Origin: Burkholderiales bacterium
GTDB taxonomy: Bacteria; Pseudomonadota; Gammaproteobacteria; Burkholderiales; SG8-41
DNA: 64,000 nucleotides
Reading direction: 5' to 3'
Assembly (NCBI GenBank): GCA_030683105.1
Contig: JAUXMZ010000046.1
Coordinates: 1 to 64,000, forward strand
Below, piece after piece: positions 27,759 to 37,083 of the stretch. Positions within the stretch are counted from its first letter, which is position 1; every line of letters starts with the position of its first letter. The notes beneath the pieces were generated by a model. It ran no database searches and was not told the origin of the DNA. It saw only the letters and a list, made by a program, of their open reading frames with translations. The translations under genes were made by a program, and so were the position numbers.

Positions 27759-28466
27759 ATGAAGATCGAAGTAACCGCATTTCCTCGTGCGCTGCAGGGA
27801 ACGGGTGCGAGCCGCCGCCTGCGTACGAGCGGACGCGTCCCCGGCGTGATTTACGGGGCCAACAAGCCGGCGCTGGCCATCGAGCTCGACCACAGCGCGC
27901 TGCAGCGTCATCTGAAACTGGAGGCATTCCACTCGTCGATTCTCGACATGACAGTCGACGGCAACAAGGAACCGGTGCTGCTGCGTGACTTTCAGATGCA
28001 TCCGTGGCGGCCTATGGTGCAGCACGTCGATTTTCAGCGCATCGACAAAAACAAGAAGATCTACATGAATGTGCCCCTGCACTTTATCAACGCGGATGCT
28101 GCACCCGGCGTCAAACTGGGCGGCGGTGTCGTGCAGCACGCGATGAATGATGTCGAGATCCAGTGCTTGCCGGATGATTTGCCGGAATTCATCGAGATCG
28201 ACCTCAAAGACATGCAGCTCGACGATGCGATTCATGTCGCCGAACTGAATCTGCCCAAGGGTGTCGAGCTTTTCGCCAAGCTCAAGCATGACAACCCGCC
28301 CGTGGTGATGCTGCATCTGCCGAAAGTGGCCGAGGTTGAGGCAGTCGTTGAGGCGCCGGTGACCGAGATTACCGGCCAGGTTCCGGAAGCAGAAGCGGCG
28401 GAAGGCGAGAAGAAAGAAGGCGGAAAGAAAGAGCCGGAAAAGAAAGAAGCGGCCAAGAAGGAATAA
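27759..28466 (+). CDS. rplY: 50S ribosomal protein L25/general stress protein Ctc
   Basis: Binds 5S rRNA in the large subunit. The 235 residues are the long two-domain form: an L25 domain (about 1-95: GVIYGANKPALAIELDHSAL, MHPWRPMVQHVDFQRI) plus the CTC beta domain (about 100-190). A Lys/Glu-rich tail (GEKKEGGKKEPEKKEAAKKE) follows. The start has AGGAG 8 nt upstream. A strong terminator follows the stop. Confidence 0.95.
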   Translation: MKIEVTAFPRALQGTGASRRLRTSGRVPGVIYGANKPALAIELDHSALQRHLKLEAFHSSILDMTVDGNKEPVLLRDFQMHPWRPMVQHVDFQRIDKNKKIYMNVPLHFINADAAPGVKLGGGVVQHAMNDVEIQCLPDDLPEFIEIDLKDMQLDDAIHVAELNLPKGVELFAKLKHDNPPVVMLHLPKVAEVEAVVEAPVTEITGQVPEAEAAEGEKKEGGKKEPEKKEAAKKE

Positions 28467-28492
28467 GCCTTATCATCCGGCTCATGACAGGC

Positions 28493-28527
28493 CCGCCATG
28501 TTGCGCACAATATGGCGGGTTTTTTAT
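28493..28527 (+). terminator. Rho-independent terminator of rplY
   Basis: CCCGCCAT (28493-28500) and ATGGCGGG (28513-28520) form an 8-bp stem with a 12-nt loop, followed by TTTTTTATT. It lies 26 nt after the rplY stop. Confidence 0.92.
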
Positions 28528-28554
28528 TGACCGTTTAATTTCGGATGGTTTGAA

Positions 28555-29148
28555 ATGAGATTGGTGGTCGGGCTCGGCAATCCGGGCAAAAAATACGAGG
28601 CGACGCGCCATAACGCCGGTTTCTGGTGGGTCGAGCGGCTGGCGCATGCGGCCCGCGTCGAACTGCGCGAATCGGCGCGGTACCATGGCCGCGCCGGCAA
28701 GCTGGGGGGCGCTCAAGAAATATGGCTGCTTCTGCCCGACACCTTTATGAACGAAAGCGGCCGCGCGGTCTCGGCGCTGGCCGGCTTCTACAAAATCGAG
28801 CCCGGCGAAATCCTGGTGGTACATGACGAGCTCGATCTGCAGCCGGGTATCGCCAGGCTCAAGAAGGGCGGCGGCACCGGCGGCCATAACGGGCTGAATG
28901 ACATTGCAGCGCGGCTGGGCACCAAGGATTTCTGGCGCCTGCGGCTCGGCATCGGCCATCCTCGCGACAATGCGGCGACGGAACGGGAGGTGGTCGATTA
29001 CGTGCTGCACAAGCCGGGTGCGGAAGAACGCGCAGCGATCGAAGACGCGATGGCCGTCAGCCTGGAAATCTGGCCGCTGCTTGCCGGCGGCAAACACGAA
29101 GCGGCGATGCTGCGGCTTCATACGAAATCGGTGAAGGGCGAGGAGTGA
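28555..29148 (+). CDS. pth: Peptidyl-tRNA hydrolase
   Basis: Releases tRNA from stalled peptidyl-tRNA. The 197 residues hold [21 protein letters not shown] (catalytic histidine near residue 21), [24 protein letters not shown] (catalytic aspartate region) and [12 protein letters not shown]. The last residues (VKGEE) are encoded by the left arm of the repeat that encloses the next gene, so the C-terminus was probably altered by it. Confidence 0.96.
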   Translation: MRLVVGLGNPGKKYEATRHNAGFWWVERLAHAARVELRESARYHGRAGKLGGAQEIWLLLPDTFMNESGRAVSALAGFYKIEPGEILVVHDELDLQPGIARLKKGGGTGGHNGLNDIAARLGTKDFWRLRLGIGHPRDNAATEREVVDYVLHKPGAEERAAIEDAMAVSLEIWPLLAGGKHEAAMLRLHTKSVKGEE

Positions 29149-29570
29149 GGAGTAAAGAGTGAAAAGACCCCACACCGATCTCAAACTCTGGCAAGAAGCG
29201 ATGCGGCTTGCCGAAGATGTTTATACTTTAACAAACACATTCCCGAAGGCTGAGACCTACGGGCTTATCTCCCAAACCCGGCGTGCGGGGGTATCCGTGC
29301 CGAGCAATATTGCAGAAGGCGCCGCGCGCGGCTCGAAAAAAGAGTTCATTCAATTTCTGATGATTGCGCGGGGATCGTTGAGTGAACTCGATACTCAACT
29401 TGAGCTGGCGCGAAGGTTGGGTTTTATCGCAAGAGAATCGTCCGTTCACAAGCAAATCGATGATGTATTTGGTTTGCTAAATGGGTTGCTGAACTCCCTC
29501 AAACGATCCGGCACTGGCTAGTGCGGGATCGTTTCCCTTAACTCTTTACTCTTTACTCCTAACTCCTTAC
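29131..29570. mobile_element. Inverted-repeat element enclosing a four-helix-bundle gene
   Basis: The left arm (29131-29166) contains GAGGAGTGAGGAGTAAAGAG followed by TGAAAAG. The right arm (29535-29570), reverse-complemented, contains AAGGAGTTAGGAGTAAAGAG followed by TAAAGAG. About 23 of 27 positions match, including AGGAGTAAAGAGT exactly. The arms belong to the GTGAAGG-type repeat family found empty elsewhere in the window. The left arm overlaps the pth 3' end and supplies the GTG start of the enclosed gene; the right arm ends directly at the ychF ATG. The arrangement resembles rRNA intervening sequences that carry S23 genes between complementary ends. Mobility is inferred. Confidence 0.6.
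29159..29521 (+). CDS. Four-helix bundle protein (S23/23S rRNA IVS family)
   Basis: The 120-residue protein matches the S23 family pattern: [15 protein letters not shown] at the start, [20 protein letters not shown] then EGAARGS in the middle, [20 protein letters not shown] then LARRLG near the end. Homologues are four-helix bundles that pentamerise; some sit in 23S rRNA intervening sequences and one (Avd) serves diversity-generating retroelements. No reverse transcriptase or template repeat is visible here. A GTG at 29159 lies in the left repeat arm. The gene interrupts the usual pth-ychF pair. Its function is unknown. Confidence 0.9.
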   Translation: MKRPHTDLKLWQEAMRLAEDVYTLTNTFPKAETYGLISQTRRAGVSVPSNIAEGAARGSKKEFIQFLMIARGSLSELDTQLELARRLGFIARESSVHKQIDDVFGLLNGLLNSLKRSGTG

Positions 29571-30662
29571 ATGTCTCTAAAATGCGGTATTGTCGGACTG
29601 CCCAATGTCGGCAAATCCACGCTGTTCAATGCGCTGACCCAGTCCGGCATCGCGGCCGAGAACTATCCGTTCTGCACGATCGAACCCAATGTCGGCATAG
29701 TCGAGGTGCCCGACCCGCGCTTGCCCGGGCTGGTCGCGTTGGCGAAACCGGAAAAAGTGCTGCCTGCGATAGTCGAGTTCGTCGATATCGCGGGGCTGGT
29801 CGCGGGTGCCTCCAAGGGCGAGGGCCTGGGCAACCAGTTCCTGGCCAATATCCGCGAGACCGACGGCATCATCAACATGGTGCGTTGCTTCGAGAACGAC
29901 AACGTCATCCATGTCACCGGCAAAGTCGATCCGGTATCCGACATCGAGACCATACAGACCGAACTGGCGCTGGCCGATCTTGCCACCGTGGAAAAAGCGA
30001 CTCAGCGCGCAGGCAAGACCGCCAAGGCCGGCGACAAGGAGGCGATCAAACTCGGCGCGCTGCTGGAAAAAGTGCGCGCGCAGCTCGATCAGGGCAACCC
30101 GGTGCGCGCCCTGCGTTTGGAGAAAGAAGACCGGGCCCTGCTCAATCCACTGTGCCTGATGACCGCAAAACCGGCGATCTATGTTGCAAACGTTGACGAA
30201 AAAGGATTTGAAAACAATATGTTGCTAGATGCCGTCCGGGAGCATGCTGCTAAAGAGGGCGCGCCGGTGGTGGCCATCTGCGCCGCGCTCGAATCTGAAA
30301 TCGCCGAATTGCCGGACGAGGACAAGCAGGTATTTCTCGCCGATGTCGGACTTGAAGAGCCGGGACTGAACCGGCTGATCCGCGCCACTTACGAACTGCT
30401 GGGCCTGCAGACCTATTTCACCGTCGGGCCGAAAGAGGTGCGGGCGTGGACCATACACAAGGGCGATACCGCGCCGCAGGCGGCGGGCGCGATACACACC
30501 GATTTTGAAAAAGGCTTTATCCGCGCCGAAGTGATCGCCTACGACGACTATATCGCCTGCAAAGGCGAGCAGGGCGCGAAGGAAGCGGGAAAAATGCGCC
30601 TCGAAGGCAAGGACTACATCGTCAGGGACGGCGATGTCATGCATTTCCGCTTCAATGTTTGA
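29571..30662 (+). CDS. ychF: Ribosome-binding ATPase YchF (Obg family)
   Basis: The 363-residue P-loop protein shows [14 protein letters not shown] (G1, about 8-21), [20 protein letters not shown] (switch II) and NVDE in place of NKxD, which explains the ATP preference of YchF. A coiled-coil insert lies at about 125-195 and a C-terminal TGS domain at about 278-361 ([20 protein letters not shown]). The ATG at 29571 directly abuts the right arm of the upstream element, which has probably replaced the native 5' UTR. Confidence 0.96.
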   Translation: MSLKCGIVGLPNVGKSTLFNALTQSGIAAENYPFCTIEPNVGIVEVPDPRLPGLVALAKPEKVLPAIVEFVDIAGLVAGASKGEGLGNQFLANIRETDGIINMVRCFENDNVIHVTGKVDPVSDIETIQTELALADLATVEKATQRAGKTAKAGDKEAIKLGALLEKVRAQLDQGNPVRALRLEKEDRALLNPLCLMTAKPAIYVANVDEKGFENNMLLDAVREHAAKEGAPVVAICAALESEIAELPDEDKQVFLADVGLEEPGLNRLIRATYELLGLQTYFTVGPKEVRAWTIHKGDTAPQAAGAIHTDFEKGFIRAEVIAYDDYIACKGEQGAKEAGKMRLEGKDYIVRDGDVMHFRFNV

Positions 30663-30817
30663 TTTTTTCGCTGAAATTGCCCATTAGTGGCGGGTTCTGG
30701 CGTAGTTGCGGGGGGAAAGTCACCTGAAAATCCGTTACACTGCAGTGCAGTGACAAGCCGTGCCGCTGTGCTTTGTTAACCAGAGCGGTGACCGTATATG
30801 TACATGGGAGGCTGCCA

Positions 30818-31600
30818 ATGAAACGCAATTTGACCTGCCTGATCCTGATAACAGGGATCCTGTTCCTGGCCGGCTGTGCAACGCGCCAGACGGGGAGCAG
30901 ACTGGATGTGGAAAGTCTGCATAGCGCCATCGTTACCGATGATGTCCGCTACGTACGTTCCGCCATCGCATCCGGCGCGGCCAGTCCCAATCAGCGCATT
31001 CCGGCCCCGGTCTACATCGAAGGGGCGCCACTGCTTGCCATCGCCGCCCGCGCCGCTTCGCTGGAGGTCATGCGTTACCTGGTTACGGCCGGCGCCAACC
31101 TCAATGCGCCTACGCCGGCGGGCGAGACCCCGCTCATGCTGGCGGCCTATTTTTTCAATGAAGAGCGTGATCAGGGTGGCCGCTCTTATTCACAGCACGA
31201 AAAGGCGGTGCGCCTGCTGGTTGAAGCCGGGGCCGACATGGAGAACGCGCCTCACCACTATACGGCCCTCGCCTATGCCGCCTACCAGGGCCACGACCAC
31301 ATCGTGCGCTACCTGATCGAACGTGGCGCGCGCCCCAACGCCGATGCCGTCAACGGCAGGACCTACATCAACACACCGCTGATGATGGCGGCAATCCAGG
31401 GGCACCGCTCAACTTCGCTCAGGCTGTTGCAGGCTGGCGCCGATGCCCGCATCCGTGTGCATGGCGGGCATACCGCGACGGAATTTGCCGCGAAATACCG
31501 CCATACCCATTTAATCAATTTCTTACGTTGTGCCGAGACGCTCTCCCAAGATGAGTCCTTCCAGCACAAGTGCGGCGCTGAACATGTTGTGGCACGATGA
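30818..31600 (+). CDS. Ankyrin-repeat lipoprotein
   Basis: About 260 residues. The lipoprotein signal (MKRNLTCLILITGILFLAGC, Cys20) is followed by at least four ankyrin repeats: GAPLLAIAARAASLEVMRYL, GETPLMLAAYFF, YTALAYAAYQGHDHIVRYLI and NTPLMMAAIQGHRSTSLRLL. The ATG at 30818 has GGGAGG upstream and gives a clean signal, so it is preferred over a start 45 nt earlier. The stop overlaps the cupin gene by 4 nt. Probably a periplasmic or outer-membrane scaffold; the partner is unknown. Confidence 0.88.
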   Translation: MKRNLTCLILITGILFLAGCATRQTGSRLDVESLHSAIVTDDVRYVRSAIASGAASPNQRIPAPVYIEGAPLLAIAARAASLEVMRYLVTAGANLNAPTPAGETPLMLAAYFFNEERDQGGRSYSQHEKAVRLLVEAGADMENAPHHYTALAYAAYQGHDHIVRYLIERGARPNADAVNGRTYINTPLMMAAIQGHRSTSLRLLQAGADARIRVHGGHTATEFAAKYRHTHLINFLRCAETLSQDESFQHKCGAEHVVAR

Positions 31601-32076
31601 GCGCACCCGCGCACCTCCTCTCAGCAATCGATCCCCTGTCGGTCGAAGCCATCGATGGCTCGTCTTATCCTGATGAGTTTAAAGCGCCGGTGGCGGGCCG
31701 CAGCAAGCGCCGCCTGGGCGATGCCCTAGGGCTGAAGAATTTCGGCGTTAATCTAAGCACCATCAAACCGGGGTCGTGTTCGGCACTGCGCCACTGGCAT
31801 ACCCGCCAGGACGAGTTTGTCTACATTCTGAGCGGCGAGTTGGTGCTGGTCACGGACGATGGAGAGCAGGCGCTGTGCCCTGGCATGGTTGCGGGTTTTC
31901 CAGCCGGCAAAGCCGATGGCCACCACCTCATCAACCGCGGCAATATTGATGCGGTCTATCTCGAAGTCGGCGACCGCACCGCTGGTGATGAAGTCGACTA
32001 TCCCGACGAAGATCTGGCAGCGCGTATTACACCCCAAGGCCGGCGATTCATGCATAAGGACGGCACTTTGTACTAG
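31597..32076 (+). CDS. Cupin domain protein
   Basis: The 159-residue single-domain cupin shows motif 1 RHWHTRQDEFVYILSGELVL (two histidines and a glutamate as metal ligands) and motif 2 PAGKADGHHLINRG. It resembles uncharacterised cupins often labelled transcriptional-regulator-like, but has no DNA-binding domain. It overlaps the ankyrin lipoprotein gene by 4 nt. The substrate is not predictable. Confidence 0.88.
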   Translation: MSAPAHLLSAIDPLSVEAIDGSSYPDEFKAPVAGRSKRRLGDALGLKNFGVNLSTIKPGSCSALRHWHTRQDEFVYILSGELVLVTDDGEQALCPGMVAGFPAGKADGHHLINRGNIDAVYLEVGDRTAGDEVDYPDEDLAARITPQGRRFMHKDGTLY

Positions 32077-32117
32077 GCCTGCTAACCCTTGCCGCGTGAG
32101 ATGCACCGCAGCACAAA

Positions 32118-32126
32118 TGGTATAAT
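32118..32126 (+). promoter_or_regulatory. Extended -10 promoter of the acyl-CoA ligase gene
   Basis: TGG followed by TATAAT is a perfect extended -10 element, 34 nt upstream of the ATG at 32160. No good -35 hexamer lies 17 nt upstream, as is typical of extended -10 promoters. Start-site position is inferred. Confidence 0.6.
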
Positions 32127-32159
32127 GACGCACCGCAACATCAGATTTTCGCCGCCGTC

Positions 32160-34838
32160 ATGGACCAGCACTATCTGAAACCGCTGTTTTCGCCGCAATC
32201 GATCGCCGTGATCGGTGCCAGCGACAGGCCACATTCAGTGGGCGGTGTGGTGTTCAGAAATCTGCTCGATGGCTACCAGGGCAAACTCTTTGCGGTCAAT
32301 ACCCACCATGCCCTGATCCAGGGGCGGACTGCTGTTCCCGGCATCGAGCACATCAATGAACCGGTGGACATGGCAGTCATTGCGACGCCTGCGGCCACTG
32401 TTCCCGATCTCATCGAGTCCTGCGGCAAACGCGGCGTGCGCGCCGCAGTAGTGCTTTCAGCCGGATTCGGTGCGTCCGACGGATCCGGCCCCGCCCTCAA
32501 GCAACAGCTGCTGGCCGCAGCTCGCCACTATGGCATGCGCCTGATCGGTCCCAACAGTCTGGGTGTGATGCGCCCCGCTATCGGCCTGAATGCCACGTTC
32601 GGCCATGTGGGCGCCACGCCCGGCAAACTTGCGCTGGTGTCGCAGTCGGGGGCGCTGTGCACCGCGATCCTGGACTGGGCGCGGCCCAACGACATCGGCT
32701 TTTCAAGTGTGGTCTCCCTGGGCGACTCCGCTGATGTGGACTTCGGCGAGATTCTCGACTATCTGATCTACGATCCGCAGACCGAAAGCATCCTGCTCTA
32801 CATCGAGGGCATACGCGAGGCACGCAGTTTCATGAGCGCCCTGCGTGCCGCGGCGCGCAGCAAACCGGTGATCGTGCTCAAGGTCGGGCGTCATGACAGC
32901 GGATCGAAAGCGGCGTTATCCCACACCAGCGCTTTGGTCGGCGCCGACGACGCATTTGACGCCGCACTGCGCCGCGCCGGTGCCGTGCGCGTACTGTCGG
33001 TGGTGCAACTGTTCGCTGCCGCGCATGCGCTCGCGCTGGGCTTTCGCCCGGGCGGAAACCGTCTTGCCATCGTCACCAACGGCGGCGGTCCCGGTGCGAT
33101 GGCGGCGGATTGCGCCACCGACCGCGGCATAGCACTTGCCGAATTGTCCCCGGATACGATGGGGCTGCTGAATCAGACGCTGCCGCCGACCTGGTCCCAT
33201 GGCAATCCACTGGATCTGATCGGAGATGCCACTGCCGAGCGCTACCGCACGGCGGTGACCGCCTGCATGCAGGATCCGGGCGTGGACGGCGTGCTCGCCA
33301 TCCTGACGCCGCAGGCAATGACCGCGCCGCTCGATGTGGCCAACGAAGTCATCGCGATTGCCCAGGCATCCAAAAAGCCGCTGATTGCCTGTTGGATGGG
33401 TGAATCCCAGGTGGCCACGAGCCGCGCGGCTTTTGCGCGCGAGCGTATTCCGTCATTTCGCACGCCGGAACCGGCGGTGGAGGTGTTTTCGGCGATTTCC
33501 GCCTATTTCCACAACCAGAAACTGCTGATGCAAATGCCGGGTTCCTTGTCGAACCATCTCGTTCCCGATGCCGAAGGCGCACGCATGGTGATCGAAGGCG
33601 CGCTCGCCGAGCGCAGGCATGTGCTCAACGAAATGGAGTCGAAGTCGGTGCTCGCCGCTTTTAACATCCCGGTGGCAAAAACCGTGATCGTGCACTCGGC
33701 TGCCGAAGCGCTGCTGATCGCCGAACAATTCTCATTTCCGGTGGCGATGAAAATCGCGTCACCCGACATCACGCACAAGACCGATGCCGGAGGCGTGCGC
33801 CTGAATCTCGCCAATGCCCAGGCGGTGCGCGCGGGGTACAACCAGATCATCGCCGACGTAAAGAAAAACCGCCCCGGTGTGAACATCGAAGGCGTGGCGG
33901 TCGAGCCCATGAGTCAGAAGCCCAACAGCCGTGAACTGATGGTGGGCGTGACCCGCGATCCGGTATTCGGGCCGGTGATTACTTTCGGCGCGGGCGGCGT
34001 CATGGTGGAGGTCATGGGTGACCGCGCCGTGGCGCTGCCGCCGCTGAACCGTTATCTGGCGCAGAACATGATCGCCGGCACGCGGGTGGCCAAACTGCTG
34101 CAGGCGTTCCGCCACCTGCCGCCTGCCAAACTGGAAGCGCTGCATGATGTGCTGTTGCGCGTTTCGGAAATGGTATGCGAGCTGCCGTGGCTCAAGGAAA
34201 TGGATATCAATCCCCTGCTGCTCGATGAAAACGGCGCGCTTGCCGTCGACGCCCGCATCGTCGTGGATTTTCATGCGCTGTCGCCGGACCGCTACGCGCA
34301 CATGGCGATCTGTCCCTATCCCGCGTACCTGGTCACGCACTGGCAGCTGCCCGACGGCACCGACCTGGTGATCCGCCCGATCCGGCCCGAGGATGCCGAA
34401 ATCGAACAGGCGTTCGTGCGCAATCTGTCGGAGGCGGCGAAATACTTCCGTTTCATGATGCCGCTGAAAGAACTGTCCCAGGCGATGCTGGCGCGCTTTA
34501 CCCAGATCGACTATGACCGGGAAATGGCGCTGATCGCGGTGATCGAGCAGGACGGCTCGGATATCGAAATCGCGGTCTGTCGTTACATCATCAATCCCGA
34601 TGGCAAAAGCTGCGAGTTTGCCCTGGTGGTCGCGGACGCGTGGCAGCATAAAGGTGTCGGCCATAAGCTGATGACCATGCTGATGGATGTCGCGCGCGCC
34701 AAGGGCCTGGACGTCATGGAAGGCGATGTGCTCACCGACAACAGCGACATGCTGCGCCTGGTCTCCTCGCTGGGCTTCACCATCGAAGCCGGGCGCGATG
34801 ATCCGGCCGTTCGTCACGTCGTGAAACCGCTGACCTGA
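32160..34838 (+). CDS. patZ: PatZ-like NDP-forming acyl-CoA ligase/GNAT lysine acetyltransferase
   Basis: The 892 residues match the length and plan of E. coli PatZ/Pka and Salmonella Pat. A CoA-binding Rossmann domain (about 8-130: SPQSIAVIGASDRPHSVGG) comes first, then succinyl-CoA-ligase-like domains (about 145-460: LVSQSGALCTAIL). An ATP-grasp domain (about 480-700) and a C-terminal GNAT acetyltransferase (about 725-890: VVADAWQHKGVGHKLM) follow. In PatZ the ligase part is catalytically silent and senses acetyl-CoA while the GNAT part acetylates protein lysines. The segment LSHTSALVGADDAFDAALRR carries the position of the phospho-histidine loop, so ligase activity should be tested before it is excluded. 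Confidence 0.9.
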   Translation: MDQHYLKPLFSPQSIAVIGASDRPHSVGGVVFRNLLDGYQGKLFAVNTHHALIQGRTAVPGIEHINEPVDMAVIATPAATVPDLIESCGKRGVRAAVVLSAGFGASDGSGPALKQQLLAAARHYGMRLIGPNSLGVMRPAIGLNATFGHVGATPGKLALVSQSGALCTAILDWARPNDIGFSSVVSLGDSADVDFGEILDYLIYDPQTESILLYIEGIREARSFMSALRAAARSKPVIVLKVGRHDSGSKAALSHTSALVGADDAFDAALRRAGAVRVLSVVQLFAAAHALALGFRPGGNRLAIVTNGGGPGAMAADCATDRGIALAELSPDTMGLLNQTLPPTWSHGNPLDLIGDATAERYRTAVTACMQDPGVDGVLAILTPQAMTAPLDVANEVIAIAQASKKPLIACWMGESQVATSRAAFARERIPSFRTPEPAVEVFSAISAYFHNQKLLMQMPGSLSNHLVPDAEGARMVIEGALAERRHVLNEMESKSVLAAFNIPVAKTVIVHSAAEALLIAEQFSFPVAMKIASPDITHKTDAGGVRLNLANAQAVRAGYNQIIADVKKNRPGVNIEGVAVEPMSQKPNSRELMVGVTRDPVFGPVITFGAGGVMVEVMGDRAVALPPLNRYLAQNMIAGTRVAKLLQAFRHLPPAKLEALHDVLLRVSEMVCELPWLKEMDINPLLLDENGALAVDARIVVDFHALSPDRYAHMAICPYPAYLVTHWQLPDGTDLVIRPIRPEDAEIEQAFVRNLSEAAKYFRFMMPLKELSQAMLARFTQIDYDREMALIAVIEQDGSDIEIAVCRYIINPDGKSCEFALVVADAWQHKGVGHKLMTMLMDVARAKGLDVMEGDVLTDNSDMLRLVSSLGFTIEAGRDDPAVRHVVKPLT

Positions 34839-34854
34839 GTGCGACTGGACCGTC

Positions 34855-35784
34855 TCAGGCGGCAGTATTTGCTTTTGGCCTGACGCTCACCAGACCGACG
34901 CCGACCAGCACCAGCGCTGCGCCGGCAACCTGAACCGCCGTGATCGGCTCGGCCAGCACCAGGTACGACAGGATCAGCGTCGAGACCGGCCCGATACAGG
35001 CGATCAGCGCCGCCCGGCTGGCGCCGATGCGCTTCAGACCCTCGGCGACCAGCCACATCGGCAGCACCGTCGCAAACACCGCCATGACCAGCGACACCCA
35101 GTAGACTTCGTGCGCGACCCGCAGCGCGGCAAGATCATGCGTCAGGGCGAAATGCAGCAGCACGAAAAACGACGCAGCAATCGAAGCGAACGCGGTAAAG
35201 CGCACCGAACCGATTCTCAGCACGACGCGGCTGCCGGCGACGAGATAGACCGCATAGGTAAATGCGCTGCCGAACACCAGTGCGGTGCCGAGCGCGATCG
35301 AGCCCAGATCCTCGCCGAGCGAGACGTAGTCGAGGAAGACCAGCGCAATGCCGCCATAACTGATGGCGAGTGAAACCGCATGCCGCGCGCGTATCGGTTG
35401 TTTCAGCACCAACGCCGAGAGCAGCACCACCAGTGTCGGGTAGAGGAACAGAACCAGCCTGCCGAGTCCGGCAGAAATGTACTGCAGGCCGGTGAAGTCC
35501 ATAAGGCTGCTCAGGTAATAGCCGATGAAACCCAGGCCCAGCACCGCGAGCCAGTCTTTGCGCATGAGCGGCACTGCAGTACCGCTGCCACGCGACCACA
35601 GCGCCATCAGCATGAAAAACGGCAACGAAAACAGCATGCGCAGCGCCAGCAGCGTCATCGGGTCCACACTGTACTGATAGCCCAGTTTGACCAGGGTTGG
35701 CTTTGCGGAAAAGCCGATCGCGCCCAACAGCACGCAGGCCACGCCGAGATAGGTGTTGCGTGAGGCGGATTTGCCGGTGCTCAT
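34855..35784 (-). CDS. EamA/DMT family transporter
   Basis: The 309-residue membrane protein has ten predicted helices in two EamA halves (for example YLGVACVLLGAIGFSAKPTL, LGRLVLFLYPTLVVLLSALVL, LIACIGPVSTLILSYLVLAE). The ATG at 35784 gives the normal family length; the frame stays open 400 nt further upstream but that part is basic and not membrane-like. It converges with patZ (16 nt between stops). Probably a metabolite exporter of unknown substrate. Confidence 0.88.
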   Translation of the reverse strand: MSTGKSASRNTYLGVACVLLGAIGFSAKPTLVKLGYQYSVDPMTLLALRMLFSLPFFMLMALWSRGSGTAVPLMRKDWLAVLGLGFIGYYLSSLMDFTGLQYISAGLGRLVLFLYPTLVVLLSALVLKQPIRARHAVSLAISYGGIALVFLDYVSLGEDLGSIALGTALVFGSAFTYAVYLVAGSRVVLRIGSVRFTAFASIAASFFVLLHFALTHDLAALRVAHEVYWVSLVMAVFATVLPMWLVAEGLKRIGASRAALIACIGPVSTLILSYLVLAEPITAVQVAGAALVLVGVGLVSVRPKANTAA

Positions 35785-35795
35785 GCGCGCGGCTG

Positions 35796-35981
35796 TCAGG
35801 GCCGGCGCTTGCCGCCGAGCACGGTGCTGATGCCCCGGCTGGCCAAGCTGCCCAGAATCCGGCGCATTATGCGTAGGACAATAGTGCCGCGCACGACGGC
35901 ATTTATGTCTCCGAGAATTTTCCCGCCCTTGTAGAGGCCGCCGCGGATCTTGCCGATCGTGAGGCCTTTTCCTTTTGCCAT
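35796..35981 (-). CDS. Small basic protein, unknown function
   Basis: About 61 residues, rich in Lys, Arg and Gly (MAKGKGLTIGKIRGGLYKGG...). GAAGGG is placed 6 nt before the ATG at 35981; a second ATG lies 6 nt upstream. It ends 11 nt before the EamA start, on the same strand, so the two are probably co-transcribed. The sequence has a protein-like pattern (KIRGGLYKGGKILGDINAV), and I recall similar short conserved proteins without an assigned function. I cannot name the family. Confidence 0.6.
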   Translation of the reverse strand: MAKGKGLTIGKIRGGLYKGGKILGDINAVVRGTIVLRIMRRILGSLASRGISTVLGGKRRP

Positions 35982-36211
35982 ATTCATCCCTTCGGGCCGC
36001 GGATATCGGACCACGGCATTTTTTAACCCTCGCCGGGAAAACCGGCTTGTCTTCGCCAGTGTCAGTTCCCGCTTCCGATTCTAGAGCAAATGCGTCTTCA
36101 GCATGGCGTTTCCTGCTGGGTGGGTGTGGTAAAATTTCATATATATCAGCGATATTCCACGCCACGTTCGGCGGGCGCTGCACATCAAATACTTAAGCTA
36201 CCGAGGGCGCA

Positions 36212-36940
36212 ATGGCAGGTCATTCAAAGTGGGCCAATATCCAGCATCGCAAAGGACGGCAGGACACCAAACGCGGCAAGATTTTCACGCGCCTGATCAA
36301 GGAAATCACGGTGGCGGCACGACTTGGCGGCGGTGATGTGGCGGCCAATCCGCGCCTGCGGCTGGCCGTCGACAAGGCCTACGACAACAACATGCCCAAG
36401 GACAACGTCGAGCGCGCCATCAAACGCGGCAGCGGCGAACTGGAGGGCGTGAATTATGAAGAATTACGCTACGAAGGCTACGGTATCAGCGGCGCGGCGG
36501 TAATTGTCGACTGCATGACCGACAACAAGACCCGCACGGTCGCCGACGTGCGCCATGCCTTCACCAAGCATGGCGGCAATCTCGGCACCGACGGTTCGGT
36601 GGCGTTCCTGTTCAAGCACTGCGGCCAGATGGCGTTCGCGCCCGGCACCAGCGAAGAAAAACTGATGGAAGCCGCGATCGAGGCGGGCGCCGAGGATGTG
36701 GTGACCAACGACGACGGCAGCTTTGAAATCATCACCGCGCCTAATGACCTGTCAATGGTGAGAGCTGCGCTCGAGAAAGCCGGCCTCAAACCCGAACTCG
36801 CGGAAGTCACCATGAAACCGACCACCGAGAGTGTGCTGACCGGAGAGGATGCGGCGCGCATGCAGCGGCTGCTGGATGCGCTGGAAGCGGTGGATGATGT
36901 GCAGGAAGTCTATACCAATGCCGTCTTTGAGACGGCGTGA
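36212..36940 (+). CDS. yebC: YebC/PmpR (TACO1) family protein
   Basis: The 242-residue protein begins [20 protein letters not shown], the family signature, and includes [36 protein letters not shown] and [15 protein letters not shown]. The family was long annotated as a transcriptional regulator; recent work links it to translation of proline-rich stretches. It precedes ruvC in the usual order. A TGG-TAAAAT extended -10-like sequence lies about 80 nt upstream (36127-36135). Confidence 0.95.
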   Translation: MAGHSKWANIQHRKGRQDTKRGKIFTRLIKEITVAARLGGGDVAANPRLRLAVDKAYDNNMPKDNVERAIKRGSGELEGVNYEELRYEGYGISGAAVIVDCMTDNKTRTVADVRHAFTKHGGNLGTDGSVAFLFKHCGQMAFAPGTSEEKLMEAAIEAGAEDVVTNDDGSFEIITAPNDLSMVRAALEKAGLKPELAEVTMKPTTESVLTGEDAARMQRLLDALEAVDDVQEVYTNAVFETA

Positions 36941-37083
36941 AGGGTGAAGAGTGAGGAGTGAAGGGTGAAGGGTGAAGGGTGAAGAGTGAAGGGTAAAACC
37001 CGCCGGCTGCGCCTTGCTCCTTTGCCAAAAAGGAGCGGGGAAGCGTCGCTTGACTCTTCACTCTTTACTCCTCACGCCTCACC
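36941..37083. repeat. Intergenic hairpin repeat, GTGAAGG family, between yebC and ruvC
   Basis: The left arm (about 36940-36995) is seven or eight tandem units of GTGAAGG/GTGAAGA/GTGAGGA. The right arm (about 37050-37083) is TTGACTCTTCACTCTTTACT followed by CCTCACGCCTCACC. The arms are complementary across about 50 nt of loop. The first nucleotides join directly to the yebC stop, and the right arm ends within the extended 5' coding part of ruvC. Confidence 0.85.

Noticed and set aside
29159-29521. Four-helix-bundle gene as the Avd accessory of a diversity-generating retroelement
   Set aside because: No reverse transcriptase, template repeat or variable repeat is seen in the window; the flanks are inverted tandem arms instead.
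34144-36183. N-terminal 133-codon extension of the EamA gene up to 36183
   Set aside because: The extension is basic and hydrophilic, overlaps the small basic protein in another frame, and family members start at the ATG at 35784.
36941-37000. GTGAAGG tandem runs as a possible CRISPR array
   Set aside because: Units are 7 nt, contiguous and degenerate, without spacers; no cas genes are near.
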